Origin: Nocardioides sp. GY 10113
GTDB taxonomy: Bacteria > Actinomycetota > Actinomycetes > Propionibacteriales > Nocardioidaceae
Length of the DNA stretch: 64,000 bases
Assembly: GCF_004919105.1 (NCBI RefSeq)
Contig: NZ_STGK01000017.1
Span: 33,617-97,616, forward strand
Direction: 5' to 3'
The notes below the pieces were generated by a model, which was given only the letters and a program-made list of their open reading frames with translations, made no database searches and was not told the origin of the DNA. The position numbers and the translations under genes are program-made. Each line of letters starts with the position of its first letter. The first letter of the stretch is position 1. Positions 15,657 through 23,692 of this stretch are shown in pieces.

Positions 15657-16265
15657 ATGACCACTGCGGCCGAACCGGCGAAGTCGCGCCGACGGCTCGC
15701 ACCCGACGAGCGTCGCGAGCAGCTGCTGGTGGCCGCGGAGCGCCTCTTCGCCCAGCGCTCCTACGCCGAGGTCTCCACGACCGAGATCGCCCGGGAGGCG
15801 GGCGCCGCGCGGGGCCTGCTCAACCACTACTTCGGTGACAAGCGCGCGCTCTACCTGGAGGTCGTACGGCGGGCCTCGCTGCTGCCGGACTTCGGCGAGG
15901 CGCCGTTGGCGGCCGGTCCGCTGCCCGACCGGGTCGACACCGCCGTGCGCTGGTTCCTCGGTCTGATCACTCGCGAGCGCGCCAGCTACCTGACCGTGCG
16001 CGCCGCCGAGGGGGTGGGGGAGGACGCCGAGGTGCTGGCGATCCTGGACGAGGCCAGCGACCTCGCTGCCGGGCGGGTGCTGGAGATGGTCGGCGGCGAC
16101 CCCGCCGACGCCGCCGCGCGCGCCGCCGTCCGCGCGTACGGCGAGCTGGCCCGCGGCGCGATCCGTGAGTGGTCGCGCGACGGTGCGCTCAGCCGGGACC
16201 AGGCCCACCTGCTGCTGCGCGAGTGCCTGCTGACGATCGTGCGCGAGGTGCTGCCGGGGCTGTGA
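15657..16265 (+). CDS. TetR-family transcriptional regulator
   Basis: 202 residues. The N-terminal helix-turn-helix is typical (DERREQLLVAAERLFAQRSY, AEVSTTEIAREAGAARGLLN, then HYFGDKRALYLEVV). The C-terminal ligand domain is all-helical. Divergent from the MpaB-like/acyl-CoA dehydrogenase pair with a dyad between them, so it most likely represses that pair and itself, with an acyl or hydrophobic compound as inducer (inferred from context). The ATG is only nine bases after the -10 element, so the mRNA is nearly leaderless. Confidence 0.92.
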   Translation: MTTAAEPAKSRRRLAPDERREQLLVAAERLFAQRSYAEVSTTEIAREAGAARGLLNHYFGDKRALYLEVVRRASLLPDFGEAPLAAGPLPDRVDTAVRWFLGLITRERASYLTVRAAEGVGEDAEVLAILDEASDLAAGRVLEMVGGDPADAAARAAVRAYGELARGAIREWSRDGALSRDQAHLLLRECLLTIVREVLPGL

Positions 16266-16300
16266 CGCGCGCGTCCCCGCCGGACCGGGGCTGGCCGGCC

Positions 16301-17068
16301 TCAGGCGCCGAGCGGCTCCAGCGCGGCCATCACGGGGATCCTCTCGCCCGCCTCGACCGGGAAGGGCAGCGTGTTCGACGCCGGCGGCAGCGGGCAGGTG
16401 ACGTGCTCGGTATAGGCGCAGGGCATGTTGATCGCGCGGTTGAAGTCCAGCGTCACGGCGCCGCCGTCGCCCGGCGCGGCGGCCACCAGCTGCCGGTTGG
16501 CGGCGTAGGTGGTCACCCCGGAGGTCGCGTCGCGGAACAGGAGCCACAGGCTCCCGTCGCCGTTGTCCCAGGCGACGAGCCGGTGCTCGCGACCGAGGTG
16601 TGCGAACACCACCTCGCCGACGGCCGGGGCGTTCCCGCCGTCGGCGTACGGGACGAAGAGTGCGGGGAGCGCCCACGCGGGGTCGGCCGGGTAGCAGGGC
16701 GTCTCGCGGTAGGCGCGCAGGTGCGGCGCGTCGGCCCGCCGCGGGCGGAGGATGGCTCGGCCGTCGCGATCGGCCACCTCGGCGCTGCCGCCGTCGAAGG
16801 AGGCGCGCACGCCCTCGTCATCCAGGTCGCCGACGGTGTGTGTCCCCTCTGTCAGGGCGGCGCCGGAGAGGTCGATCCGCTCGTCCGGGCCGAGGGTGAC
16901 CGTGACGCCTCGGTCGTCCTGCGCCCAGGCGCCGGGCACGTCCTCGAAGCGCTGCGGTGTCTCGTCGAGCCAGTGCAGGCCGGTGATGGCGAGGTAGCCG
17001 TTCGGGCTCCTCAGCCGGGTCTCACGGGCCTCGCGGAACTCATGCCATCCGGGGAGGAACTGCGTCAC
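16301..17068 (-). CDS. DUF1684 family protein
   Basis: 255 residues, GTG start at 17068 with GGGGAGGAAC just before it. Family features include the N-terminal LRSPNGYLAITGLHWLDE, then FVPYADGGN and the C-terminal TLDFNRAINMPCAYTEHVTC with the conserved N-R-x-x-N-P-x-C-x-Y. DUF1684 proteins are widespread cytosolic beta-rich proteins of unknown function. No signal peptide. Converges on the tetR gene. Frames open further upstream on this strand are not supported. Confidence 0.85.
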   Translation of the reverse strand: MTQFLPGWHEFREARETRLRSPNGYLAITGLHWLDETPQRFEDVPGAWAQDDRGVTVTLGPDERIDLSGAALTEGTHTVGDLDDEGVRASFDGGSAEVADRDGRAILRPRRADAPHLRAYRETPCYPADPAWALPALFVPYADGGNAPAVGEVVFAHLGREHRLVAWDNGDGSLWLLFRDATSGVTTYAANRQLVAAAPGDGGAVTLDFNRAINMPCAYTEHVTCPLPPASNTLPFPVEAGERIPVMAALEPLGA

Positions 17069-17293
17069 CCGGCCAGTCTCCCACCTGGTGGCCGAAGGCC
17101 GTTCCTCGCCGCCGTCGGCAGCTTGTGGCTGTGGCGCGTGGTGCCGCAGGTGCCCGTGTGATCCGTGCGACATCGCGCATCGGCTCACCCCAGGCGTCCC
17201 GGTGCCGATGGGTCGTGCGAGATCGCTCGGGTCGTGTGGCCACACTGCCTGGAGCACATGGGGCGCGTTGGTGCTCACGACGGAGGGAACAAG

Positions 17294-17833
17294 GTGAGTC
17301 GACCCGCGGTGCGTCCGACGGGCGTCGAGAGGACGTTCGGCGCCGACGAGGTGATCGTGACCAAGACCGACCGCGGCGGGCGGATGACCTACGTCAACGA
17401 CGTGTTCTGCCGGGTCTCCGCGCACCCCGAGCGGGAGATGCTCGGGCAGCCGCACAACATGATCCGTCACCCTGACATGCCTCGCGCCGTCTTCAAGCTG
17501 CTCTGGGAGACGATCGACGCCGGGCGGGAGATCTTCGCCCTCGTGCTCAATCTCGCGGGCGATGGTGCGCACTACTGGGTGCTCGCGCACGTCACGCCGA
17601 CCCGCGACGCCTCCGGCGCGGTCGTCGGCTACCACTCCAACCGCCGGGTGCCCAGCCGCGCCGCGGTGGCCGCCGCTGACGGGCTCTATCGGGAGCTGCG
17701 GGCCGTGGAGGCCCGCCACCAGGGCGCGAACGAGGCCGCCGAGGCCGGCTACCAGGCCCTCATGGCGCGGCTGCAGGAAGCCGGACAGACCTATGACGAG
17801 TTCGTCTGGTCGCTGATCGAGACGGGGAACTGA
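17294..17833 (+). CDS. PAS-domain sensor, Aer-like
   Basis: 179 residues made of a single PAS domain and a short helical tail. DRGGRMTYVNDVFCRVSAH and QPHNMIRHPDMPRAVFKLLW match the aerotaxis-type (Aer) PAS domain, which binds FAD and reports redox state. The tail (residues about 125-179) is helical and could dock on the transducer. The GTG at 17294 follows GGAGGG. The stop overlaps the ATG of the chemotaxis transducer (TGATG), so the two are made together. No membrane helix or HAMP domain is present. Confidence 0.85.
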   Translation: MSRPAVRPTGVERTFGADEVIVTKTDRGGRMTYVNDVFCRVSAHPEREMLGQPHNMIRHPDMPRAVFKLLWETIDAGREIFALVLNLAGDGAHYWVLAHVTPTRDASGAVVGYHSNRRVPSRAAVAAADGLYRELRAVEARHQGANEAAEAGYQALMARLQEAGQTYDEFVWSLIETGN

Positions 17834-18813
17834 TGCGGGTGCGCGACCACGGCCCGAGCGCGGCCACCACCACCGCGCGGGACGAGGTGATCCGGGTCCT
17901 CGCCGAGACCTTCACCCGGGCCGCCCACGGTGACCTCGAGGCGCGGGTGCCGCTCCTCGACGGCCTCGAGGCCAACCCCGAGCTGGCTGCGCTGCGGTCG
18001 GCGGCGAACCTGCTGCTGGACCGCACCGACGCCTTCGTCCGCGAGTCCACCGCCTCCCTGGAGGCCGCCAGCGAGGGTCGCTACCACCGGCGCTTCCTGC
18101 TCGGCGGGACCGCGGGCACCTTCCGCTCCGGCGCCGCCACGATCAACGCCGCCGGACGGGCCATGGCCGCCGCGGACGAGCGGGTCCGGACCGCGCACGC
18201 GGACCGGCTGGCGCTGGCCGACCGCCTGGAGGCGACCGTCCTGCACGTCGCCGAGCAGGTGGCCTCCGCGTCGGTGGAGCTGTCGGCGACCGCTCAGCAC
18301 CTGACCGAGTCCACGGCCAGCACCGTGGAGCGGACCGAGGGGACCGGCGCGACGGTCGCTGCGCTCGAGGACTCCTCGGGCCAGATCCAGGACGTGGTCG
18401 CGACCATCGCGCGGATCGCGGCCGCGACCCGGCTGCTCGCGCTGAACGCCAGCATCGAGGCGGCTCGCGCCGGGGACTCCGGCCGCGGCTTCGCCGTCGT
18501 CGCCAACGAGGTGAAGTCGCTGGCCGACAGCGTGGCCGGCTCCGCGGCCACCATCAGCCGGCAGGTCGCCGACACCCAGGCCGCCGCCGCGCGGTCGGGC
18601 GAGGACCTGCGTTCCGTCGCCGACGCGCTGCGTGAGATGGCGCCCCAGGCCGAGGCGATCCGGGTCGCCGTCGACGGCGCGGCCGCCGCGATGGCGGGCG
18701 CCGACCGGGCGTTCGTCGGGGAGGTGGCCGCGGACTACCAGGGCCTCGCGCAGCTGGCCGAGCGGCTGCGCGCCGAGGTCGGGGAGTTCCTCGCGCTGAT
18801 GCGCGACGACTGA
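17833..18813 (+). CDS. Soluble methyl-accepting chemotaxis-type transducer
   Basis: 326 residues with the MCP signalling hairpin: the tip reads IARIAAATRLLALNASIEAA followed by RAGDSGRGFAVVANEVKSLA, the near-invariant CheA/CheW contact. The N-terminal 150 residues are helical and resemble the segment that links PAS or HAMP to the hairpin. I see no transmembrane segment, so it is cytoplasmic. It is coupled by a one-base overlap to the PAS gene, suggesting a two-protein version of Aer. No cheA, cheW or flagellar gene lies in the window. Confidence 0.88.
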   Translation: MRVRDHGPSAATTTARDEVIRVLAETFTRAAHGDLEARVPLLDGLEANPELAALRSAANLLLDRTDAFVRESTASLEAASEGRYHRRFLLGGTAGTFRSGAATINAAGRAMAAADERVRTAHADRLALADRLEATVLHVAEQVASASVELSATAQHLTESTASTVERTEGTGATVAALEDSSGQIQDVVATIARIAAATRLLALNASIEAARAGDSGRGFAVVANEVKSLADSVAGSAATISRQVADTQAAAARSGEDLRSVADALREMAPQAEAIRVAVDGAAAAMAGADRAFVGEVAADYQGLAQLAERLRAEVGEFLALMRDD

Positions 18814-18846
18814 TCGGGACCCGGACCCGGGTCTTGCTGGAACGCG

Positions 18847-19830
18847 CTACGCCTGCGACCCGGGCGGCTCGGTCAGCACCCGGAGCGCGAGCTGGCGCGT
18901 CGCCTCGACGTTGAGGTGCGCCACCACCCGGGACACCCGCGGCGGGTCGAGCGGGAGCAGCCCGGGCGTCCCCGGCACGTCCGGGGTCAGCGGCAGGTCC
19001 AGGTCGTCGCGACCGGACATGATGGCGACGTTGAAGTCGAACCGCTCGCGCGCACCCGGGGCCGAGAGGCGCTGGACCACTCCGGCACCGACCCGCCGGC
19101 CGCCCTGCTCCAGGCTCCAGTCGTCGATCGCCGCCGCGACGTTCACGCCGCCGGCGTGCTCGAGGTCGGCCCAGACCGCCGCCATCGGCCCGGCGGCCTC
19201 GAGCAGCAGCGCCGCGGACTTCTCCCCGATGCCGGCCACGCCGGGCAGGTTGTCGCTGGCGTCGCCGCGCAGGGCGGCGTACTCCAGGTAGTGCTCGGCG
19301 GCGACGCCGTACATGGTCTGCAACCGAGCGGGGTTGAGCAGGGGAGAGGCGTTGATGCCGCCGTTGATCAGCCGCAGCACCTGGGTGTGGTCGCTGATGT
19401 GCGCGAAGGAGTCGCGGTCCGAGGTGACGATGACGCACTCCCAGCCGTGCCGTTCGGCCCAGGTCGCGGCGGAGGCGTTGACGTCGTCGGCCTCGAGCCC
19501 GGGAGGGGTCATCGCGGCCAGGCCGAGGGCGTCCAGCAGGGCGCCGGCCCGCCCCAGCTGCTCGATCAGCGCCGGGTCCTTGGGCGCCCGGCCGGCCTTG
19601 TACTCCGGGTAGCGATCGGCGCGCACCGAGGCCGTGCGGTCGTCGAGTCCGAAGAGCACGGCGTCCGGCTGGAACCGGTCGATCGCCTCGAGGATCTGGC
19701 GGAGCATGCCGTGCAGCGCCCACGCGGGTCGGCCGCTGCGGTCGCGCAGGCCCGTCTCGGCGCGCGCGTGGTGGCTGCGGTGCAGGAGCGAGGGGGCGTC
19801 GACGGTGAGGAGGAGCTTCTTGCTGCGGAT
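18847..19830 (-). CDS. 5'-3' exonuclease (DNA polymerase I N-domain family) with non-standard start
   Basis: Metal-dependent flap/5'-3' exonuclease. The frame reads KLLLTVDAPSLLHRSHHARA (first metal Asp), DAVLFGLDD, YKAGRAPKDPALIEQLGR, GLEADDVNAS, VIVTSDRDSF, LRGDASDNLPGVAGIGEKSA (helix-hairpin-helix), so all catalytic Asp clusters are present. The first ATG (19707) would remove the N-terminal metal-binding Asp. No ATG, GTG or TTG exists in frame between 19707 and the end of the upstream gene. The best candidate is ATC at 19830, nine bases after AAGGA, giving 327 residues; the start coordinate is therefore provisional. The gene follows the holin-like gene closely. Confidence 0.8.
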   Translation of the reverse strand: MRSKKLLLTVDAPSLLHRSHHARAETGLRDRSGRPAWALHGMLRQILEAIDRFQPDAVLFGLDDRTASVRADRYPEYKAGRAPKDPALIEQLGRAGALLDALGLAAMTPPGLEADDVNASAATWAERHGWECVIVTSDRDSFAHISDHTQVLRLINGGINASPLLNPARLQTMYGVAAEHYLEYAALRGDASDNLPGVAGIGEKSAALLLEAAGPMAAVWADLEHAGGVNVAAAIDDWSLEQGGRRVGAGVVQRLSAPGARERFDFNVAIMSGRDDLDLPLTPDVPGTPGLLPLDPPRVSRVVAHLNVEATRQLALRVLTEPPGSQA

Positions 19831-19835
19831 CGGGC

Positions 19836-20231
19836 CTAGTCCTTCTTGTCGCGGATGGCCTCGACGCCGAGCTTGACCAGCGCCAGCGGGACCAGCAGCG
19901 TCGCGAGCGCCGTGACCAGCCAGACGATCACCGTCGCCGCGATCCAGGTCGCGAACCCGTCGATCATGAGCGAGTCGTTGATCAGCGTGGCGACGACGAG
20001 CGCGATCAGGGTTGCCAGCAGGGCCGTGCCGCCGAGGAACGCCGAGGCGTGCAGGGCCGCCTGCTTGGTGACGAACGGCAGGATCACCGCCTGCACGACC
20101 GAGTAGACGACGACCACGACCAGGAAGCCGGTCGCGTCGAGGGTCATGTCCTTCAGCAGCAGGGTGGCGACCAGGATGCCGACGGCCGACGAGACGAGGA
20201 AGACCAGAACTCTCCAGAACAGACGGACCAT
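19836..20231 (-). CDS. Holin-like four-helix membrane protein
   Basis: 131 residues from an ATG (20231) behind AGGAG (five-base spacing). Four hydrophobic helices are evident (VLVFLVSSAVGILVATLLL; GFLVVVVVYSVVQAVILPFV; FLGGTALLATLIALVVATLI; WIAATVIVWLVTALATLLVP) with a charged C-terminus RDKKD. It belongs to the group annotated as phage holin family or superfamily IV 4-TM holin, which in actinobacteria are chromosomal membrane proteins without a proven lytic role. It lies immediately upstream of the exonuclease gene, five bases apart if ATC is the start there. No other phage gene is near. Confidence 0.8.
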   Translation of the reverse strand: MVRLFWRVLVFLVSSAVGILVATLLLKDMTLDATGFLVVVVVYSVVQAVILPFVTKQAALHASAFLGGTALLATLIALVVATLINDSLMIDGFATWIAATVIVWLVTALATLLVPLALVKLGVEAIRDKKD

Positions 20232-20351
20232 GCCTACTCCTGTGCTGACCTGCGCCGCAGCGGGCGGGCGCGTGGATGTGTGCCTCATTCCTACCAGGCC
20301 CGCGCCGCGGTTGTCGTGAGCCGTGCGCGGGCCGCCCACCAGGCGGTCGGG

Positions 20352-20376
20352 GTTTGCCGCGGGGGGGCGTCGGGTA
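20352..20376 (+). promoter_or_regulatory. SigB/SigF-type promoter for csbD
   Basis: GTTT (20352-20355), a 16-base spacer and GGGTA (20372-20376) match the actinobacterial general-stress promoter pattern GTTT-N15-17-GGGTA. The csbD start is 52 bases downstream. CsbD is a SigmaB-controlled stress protein in Bacillus, which agrees with this reading. Confidence 0.55.
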
Positions 20377-20428
20377 GAGGACTGGTGTCCGATGTTGTGA
20401 CCAGGAAGCCGATCAGGAAGGAGCGGTC

Positions 20429-20623
20429 ATGTCGTTCGCAGACAAGGCCAAGAACACCGCCGAGGACCTGGCAGGCAAGGCCAAGGAAGCCGCCGGGAAG
20501 GCGAAGGGCGACGAGGAGCTCGAGGTCGAGGGCAAGGCCGACCAGTCCGAGGCGTCCGTAAAGAAGGCCGGGGAGAGCGTCAAGGACGCTGGCAAGAACG
20601 TGAAGGACGCGTTCAAGGGCTGA
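20429..20623 (+). CDS. CsbD-family stress protein
   Basis: 64 residues, very hydrophilic, rich in Lys, Glu and Ala, with repeated AEDLAGKAKEAAGKAKGD and KKAGESVKDAGKNVKDAF amphipathic segments typical of CsbD-like general stress proteins. No hydrophobic core or signal peptide. A strong ribosome site (gaaggag) precedes the ATG. A SigB/SigF-like promoter lies upstream and a perfect hairpin downstream, so it is probably a single-gene stress transcript. Confidence 0.85.
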   Translation: MSFADKAKNTAEDLAGKAKEAAGKAKGDEELEVEGKADQSEASVKKAGESVKDAGKNVKDAFKG

Positions 20624-20640
20624 CCCCCGGCGATCAGCAT

Positions 20641-20674
20641 CGATGCCCGCCGCGCGATCGCGCGGCGGGCATCG
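20641..20674 (+). terminator. Perfect 34-bp palindrome after csbD
   Basis: The 34 bases are an exact palindrome with a GC-rich stem, 17 bases after the csbD stop. No T run follows. It is likely a terminator or an extragenic hairpin, and the 15-bp repeats begin in its last bases. Confidence 0.75.
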
Positions 20675-20729
20675 TCATGTCGGGCATCGTCATGTCGGGC
20701 CTCGTCGTGTCGGGACTCGTCATGTCCGG
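20670..20729. repeat. Four 15-bp tandem repeats
   Basis: Four head-to-tail copies of catcgtcatgtcggg. The first two are identical and the last two have one to three changes. The block grows out of the right arm of the preceding palindrome, whose end (gggcatcg) is part of the unit, which suggests slippage from the hairpin. Confidence 0.85.
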
Positions 20730-20771
20730 GGCGGTCGACGAGTCCGCGGTGGCCGGGCACCGACGCCAGCC

Positions 20772-21125
20772 GGGTTCCGGTGCGGTGGGGGTCGTGTGTC
20801 CAGGGACCCGCTATGCCGGGGTGTGGGGCACACGACGCGAGTTGGGTTCCGGTGCGGTGGGGGTCGTGTGTCCAGGGACCCGCTATGCCGGGGTGTGGGG
20901 CACACGACGCGGGTTGGGTTCCGGTGCGGTGGGGGTCGTGTGTCCAGGGACCCGCTATGCCGGGGTGTGGGGCACACGACGCGAGCCGGGTTCCGGTGCG
21001 GTGGGGGGCGTGTGTCCAGGGACCCGCTATGCCGGGGTGTGGGGCACACGACGCGAGCCAGGTTCTGGCGTGGGAGGGGTTGTGTGTCCAGGAACCCGCT
21101 ATCCCTATGCCTCAGGCACACGACT
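20772..21125. repeat. Five 72-bp tandem repeats with internal inverted arms
   Basis: Units begin at 20772, 20844, 20916, 20988 and 21060. The first four differ at only a few positions, and the last is degenerate and slightly short. Each unit contains GTCGTGTG near its centre and CACACGAC near its end, which pair perfectly, with an inner CCCG/CGGG stem, so every copy can fold as a hairpin. The unit is a multiple of three and all frames are open, but the encoded peptides look random. I regard it as non-coding. With the palindrome and 15-bp repeats it fills the 600-base gap 20624-21224. Confidence 0.88.
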
Positions 21126-21224
21126 GGCGCAGGCGCACGCCCCCGACCGGCAACCGACAGACCGTCCGCCGTCTCCGCCCCACGGACCCTCGGCCCGCGG
21201 TGGGGCGGAGGCGTGGCGGCAGCG

Positions 21225-21707
21225 TCAGATCGGGAGCGCGTCGTGGGCGCTCTCGGTGGCAGAGCTGACCTTCTTGGCGGCCTTCCGGCCGGCCCGGCGG
21301 GCGCCGTTGAAGAAACCCTGCAGCGCGAGCGTGGTGCCGGCGCCGACCAGCCAGACGTCCTTGGCCAGCGGGGTGCCGGCCTCCGTCGGACGCAGGGAGC
21401 CGGGCTTCCGCATCCCGGGCACCTGGAGATAGAGGTTGAGCAGCCCGGCGCCGAACGCGGCGAGCGCGGTGCCGGCCAGCGCGGACGGGACCTTCGGGAA
21501 CAGCAGGGCACCGCCGAGCGCGACCTCGCCGCAGCCGAGCACCTTGGTCAGGGTCGCGGGCTGCACGCCCTGGAGCTGGGGGTACGCCGTCGATGCGAAG
21601 CCGTGCAGCTGCTGCGCGGTCTCCTCGTCGGCGTTGAGCTTGTTGAGCCCGGAGTTGAGGATGAACGCGCCCGTCGCGGCGCGGAGCGGTGCGTGGGTGA
21701 GGTTCAT
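21225..21707 (-). CDS. DoxX-family membrane protein
   Basis: 160 residues with several hydrophobic helices: LRAATGAFILNSGLNKL at the start, LTKVLGCGEVALGGALLF, ALAGTALAAFGAGLLNLYL, and a late segment DVWLVGAGTTLALQGFF. The arrangement and the GE-containing helix resemble DoxX-like proteins, small four-helix membrane proteins often tied to redox or quinone metabolism. A basic tail (RRAGRKAAKK) is likely cytoplasmic. Single gene, divergent from the DUF4031 gene. Confidence 0.75.
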   Translation of the reverse strand: MNLTHAPLRAATGAFILNSGLNKLNADEETAQQLHGFASTAYPQLQGVQPATLTKVLGCGEVALGGALLFPKVPSALAGTALAAFGAGLLNLYLQVPGMRKPGSLRPTEAGTPLAKDVWLVGAGTTLALQGFFNGARRAGRKAAKKVSSATESAHDALPI

Positions 21708-21767
21708 GTCGTGAGCCTATGCCGCCAGCGCGGTGTTCAAACCTCGGTCGGGACTAGGGTGCGACGG

Positions 21768-22100
21768 GTGACCGTGCTGATCGATCCGCCTCAGGTGCCG
21801 TGGCGGGGCAGGCTCTGGTCGCACCTGGCCTCGGACGAGTCCTACGAGGAGCTGCACGCCTTCGCCGCTGCGCTCGGCGTTCCGCCTCGCGCCTTCGACG
21901 GCGACCACTACGACGTCCCCGCGGAGGCGTTCGAGGCGGCGGTGGCGGCCGGCGCCCAGGTGGTGCGCAGCCGCGACCTGGTACGTCGCCTCACCGCTGC
22001 CGGGCTCCGCCGGCGCAAGCGCGCCGTCGAGGTCTCGGTCGAGGTCGAGATCGAGGTGGTCGAGACGGTCGAGATCCGTGTCGACCGCGGCCACCCCTGA
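21768..22100 (+). CDS. DUF4031 domain protein
   Basis: 110 residues from a GTG at 21768. TVLIDPPQVPWRGRLWSHLA, then SYEELHAFAAALGVPPRAFD and DHYDVPAEAF, are the DUF4031 hallmarks; the rest of the domain (VRSRDLVRRLTAAGL) is present. The C-terminus ends in an acidic Val/Glu repeat (EVSVEVEIEVVETVEIRV) not needed for the domain. Function unknown; the conserved Asp, His and Asp residues hint at a small metal-dependent enzyme. An open frame continues far upstream through the repeats but is not credible as part of this gene. Confidence 0.8.
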   Translation: MTVLIDPPQVPWRGRLWSHLASDESYEELHAFAAALGVPPRAFDGDHYDVPAEAFEAAVAAGAQVVRSRDLVRRLTAAGLRRRKRAVEVSVEVEIEVVETVEIRVDRGHP

Positions 22101-22165
22101 CGCGCCCTCACCGAGCCCGGAGCCCGAGTCCGGAGCCCGAGCCCGCCGACAGTCCGTCCCCGGCC

Positions 22166-23692
22166 TCAGCCCGCCGCCGCCCGGAGGGTCGCGGCGATCA
22201 CCCCTGGCGTCTCGGCGGGGTCGATCACGTCGTCGATCTCGAAGACCCGCGCCACGTTGAGCGCGTGGGCATGGCGCCGCATCGCCGCGGTGTGCTCGGC
22301 GACCGCCGCCTCGCGATCATCCTCGGGCAGCGCGGCCAGCTCCTTGGCCATCGACAGCCGTACGGCGCCCTCGAGGCCCATCGGGCCCAGGTGCGCCCCG
22401 GGCCAGGCGACGGTCAGCAGCGGGCGGTGGGTGCTGCCGCCCAGCATCGCCTGCGCGCCCAGCCCGTAGCCGCGGCGCAGCACCACGCCGACCAGCGGCA
22501 CGGTCAGCCGCGACCCGGCGGTGACCATCCGGGAGGACTCCCGGACCAGTCCGGTGCGCTCGGCCTCGGGGCCGACCATGAAGCCCGGGGTGTCGACCAG
22601 CGAGACCACCGGCAGCCGCCAGCGCTCGCACAGGCCGAGGAAGTCGGCGGCCTTCGTCGAGGCGTCCGCGGTGAGCGCACCGGCGAGGTGGGTCGACTGG
22701 TTGGCCATGACTCCCACGGCGATCCCGTCGACGCGGGCGAAGGCGGTCACCAGCTCGGGCGCCCAGGCCTCGCGCAGCCAGGTCACGCTGCCCTCGTCGC
22801 ACATCGCCTCGACCACCGGCCGCACGTCGAACGCCTCGCGGTCGTTGTCCGGCAGCATCGTGCGCAGTGCCGCCGGGTCACCGCCGGCGCCCTCGAGCTC
22901 GGGCCAGCCCGTGTAGGCCAGGAGTCGCCGTACGACGTCGACGGCCTCCTCCTCGTCGTCGACCACCACGTCCAGCACGCCGTTGGCGGCCTGCTCCTCG
23001 ACCGGGCCGATCTCCTCGGGGGCGAACTGGCCGAGGCCGCCGCCCGCGATCATCGCGGGCCCGGCCATGCCGAGGTTCGCGTCCGGCGTGGCCACCCGCA
23101 GGTCGGCGCACCCGGCGAGCACCGCGTTCCCGGCGAAGCAGCGGCCGGAGACGACCGCGATGCGCGGGGCCGCCCCCTGCAGCTCGCTCCAGAGGGCGAA
23201 GGAGCCGACGTCGAGCGCGGAGACGAGCGGGATGTCGACGTCGCCGGGCCGGCCGCCTCCGCCCTCGGTGAAGAAGACCACCGGGAGCCCCATTCGTCCG
23301 GCCACCTCGATCAGCCGGTCGGACTTGCGGTGGCCGCGCATCCCCTGGGTGCCGGCCATCACCAGATAGTCGTAGGAGAGCACCGCGCACGGACGGCCGC
23401 CGACGGTGGCGGTGCCGCCGATGATGCCGTCGGCCGGCGTCTCGGTGACCAGCTCGGCGAGGTGGCGGCGCTGCTCCTGCGCGGCGGTGACGAACCGGCC
23501 GTACTCCACGAACGAGCCGGCATCGACCAGGTCCGCGATGTTCTCCCGAGCGGTACGCCGACCGGCGGCGTGCCAGCGTGCGACCTTGTCGGGACGGGCG
23601 GCGTCGGTGGTGAGGTGGCGGCGGGCGAGCAGCTCGGTCAGGCCCTCGGCGGGCTGGCTGTCCGGAACGGCGTCGGGTGTGGCGTCGGTCAC
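22166..23692 (-). CDS. Acyl-CoA carboxylase, carboxyltransferase (beta) subunit
   Basis: Biotin-dependent carboxyltransferase that moves CO2 from biotin to an acyl-CoA. 508 residues with both crotonase-like halves. The N-half has RENIADLVDAGSFVEYGRF, the oxyanion GG in TEGGGGRPGD and GRCFAGNAVLAGCADL. The C-half has VMANQSTHLAGALTADASTK, LVDTPGFMVGPEAE, RRGYGLGAQAMLGG and the terminal NVARVFEIDDVIDPAETP. No biotin carboxylase is adjacent; the alpha subunit must be elsewhere. The GTG at 23692 is chosen; an in-frame GTG at 23767 would add 25 residues of low conservation. The substrate (acetyl, propionyl, methylcrotonyl or other) cannot be fixed. Confidence 0.88.
   Translation of the reverse strand: MTDATPDAVPDSQPAEGLTELLARRHLTTDAARPDKVARWHAAGRRTARENIADLVDAGSFVEYGRFVTAAQEQRRHLAELVTETPADGIIGGTATVGGRPCAVLSYDYLVMAGTQGMRGHRKSDRLIEVAGRMGLPVVFFTEGGGGRPGDVDIPLVSALDVGSFALWSELQGAAPRIAVVSGRCFAGNAVLAGCADLRVATPDANLGMAGPAMIAGGGLGQFAPEEIGPVEEQAANGVLDVVVDDEEEAVDVVRRLLAYTGWPELEGAGGDPAALRTMLPDNDREAFDVRPVVEAMCDEGSVTWLREAWAPELVTAFARVDGIAVGVMANQSTHLAGALTADASTKAADFLGLCERWRLPVVSLVDTPGFMVGPEAERTGLVRESSRMVTAGSRLTVPLVGVVLRRGYGLGAQAMLGGSTHRPLLTVAWPGAHLGPMGLEGAVRLSMAKELAALPEDDREAAVAEHTAAMRRHAHALNVARVFEIDDVIDPAETPGVIAATLRAAAG

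Noticed and set aside
19836..20231. Prophage marker (holin)
   Set aside because: Holin-like four-helix proteins are common actinobacterial chromosomal genes, and no other phage gene is nearby.
20772..21125. CRISPR-like array
   Set aside because: Units are contiguous 72-bp repeats with no variable spacers, and no cas gene is near.
20643..21432. Coding region through the 72-bp repeats
   Set aside because: All frames stay open because the unit is a multiple of three with few stops; the peptides lack any known pattern and have no credible start or ribosome site.
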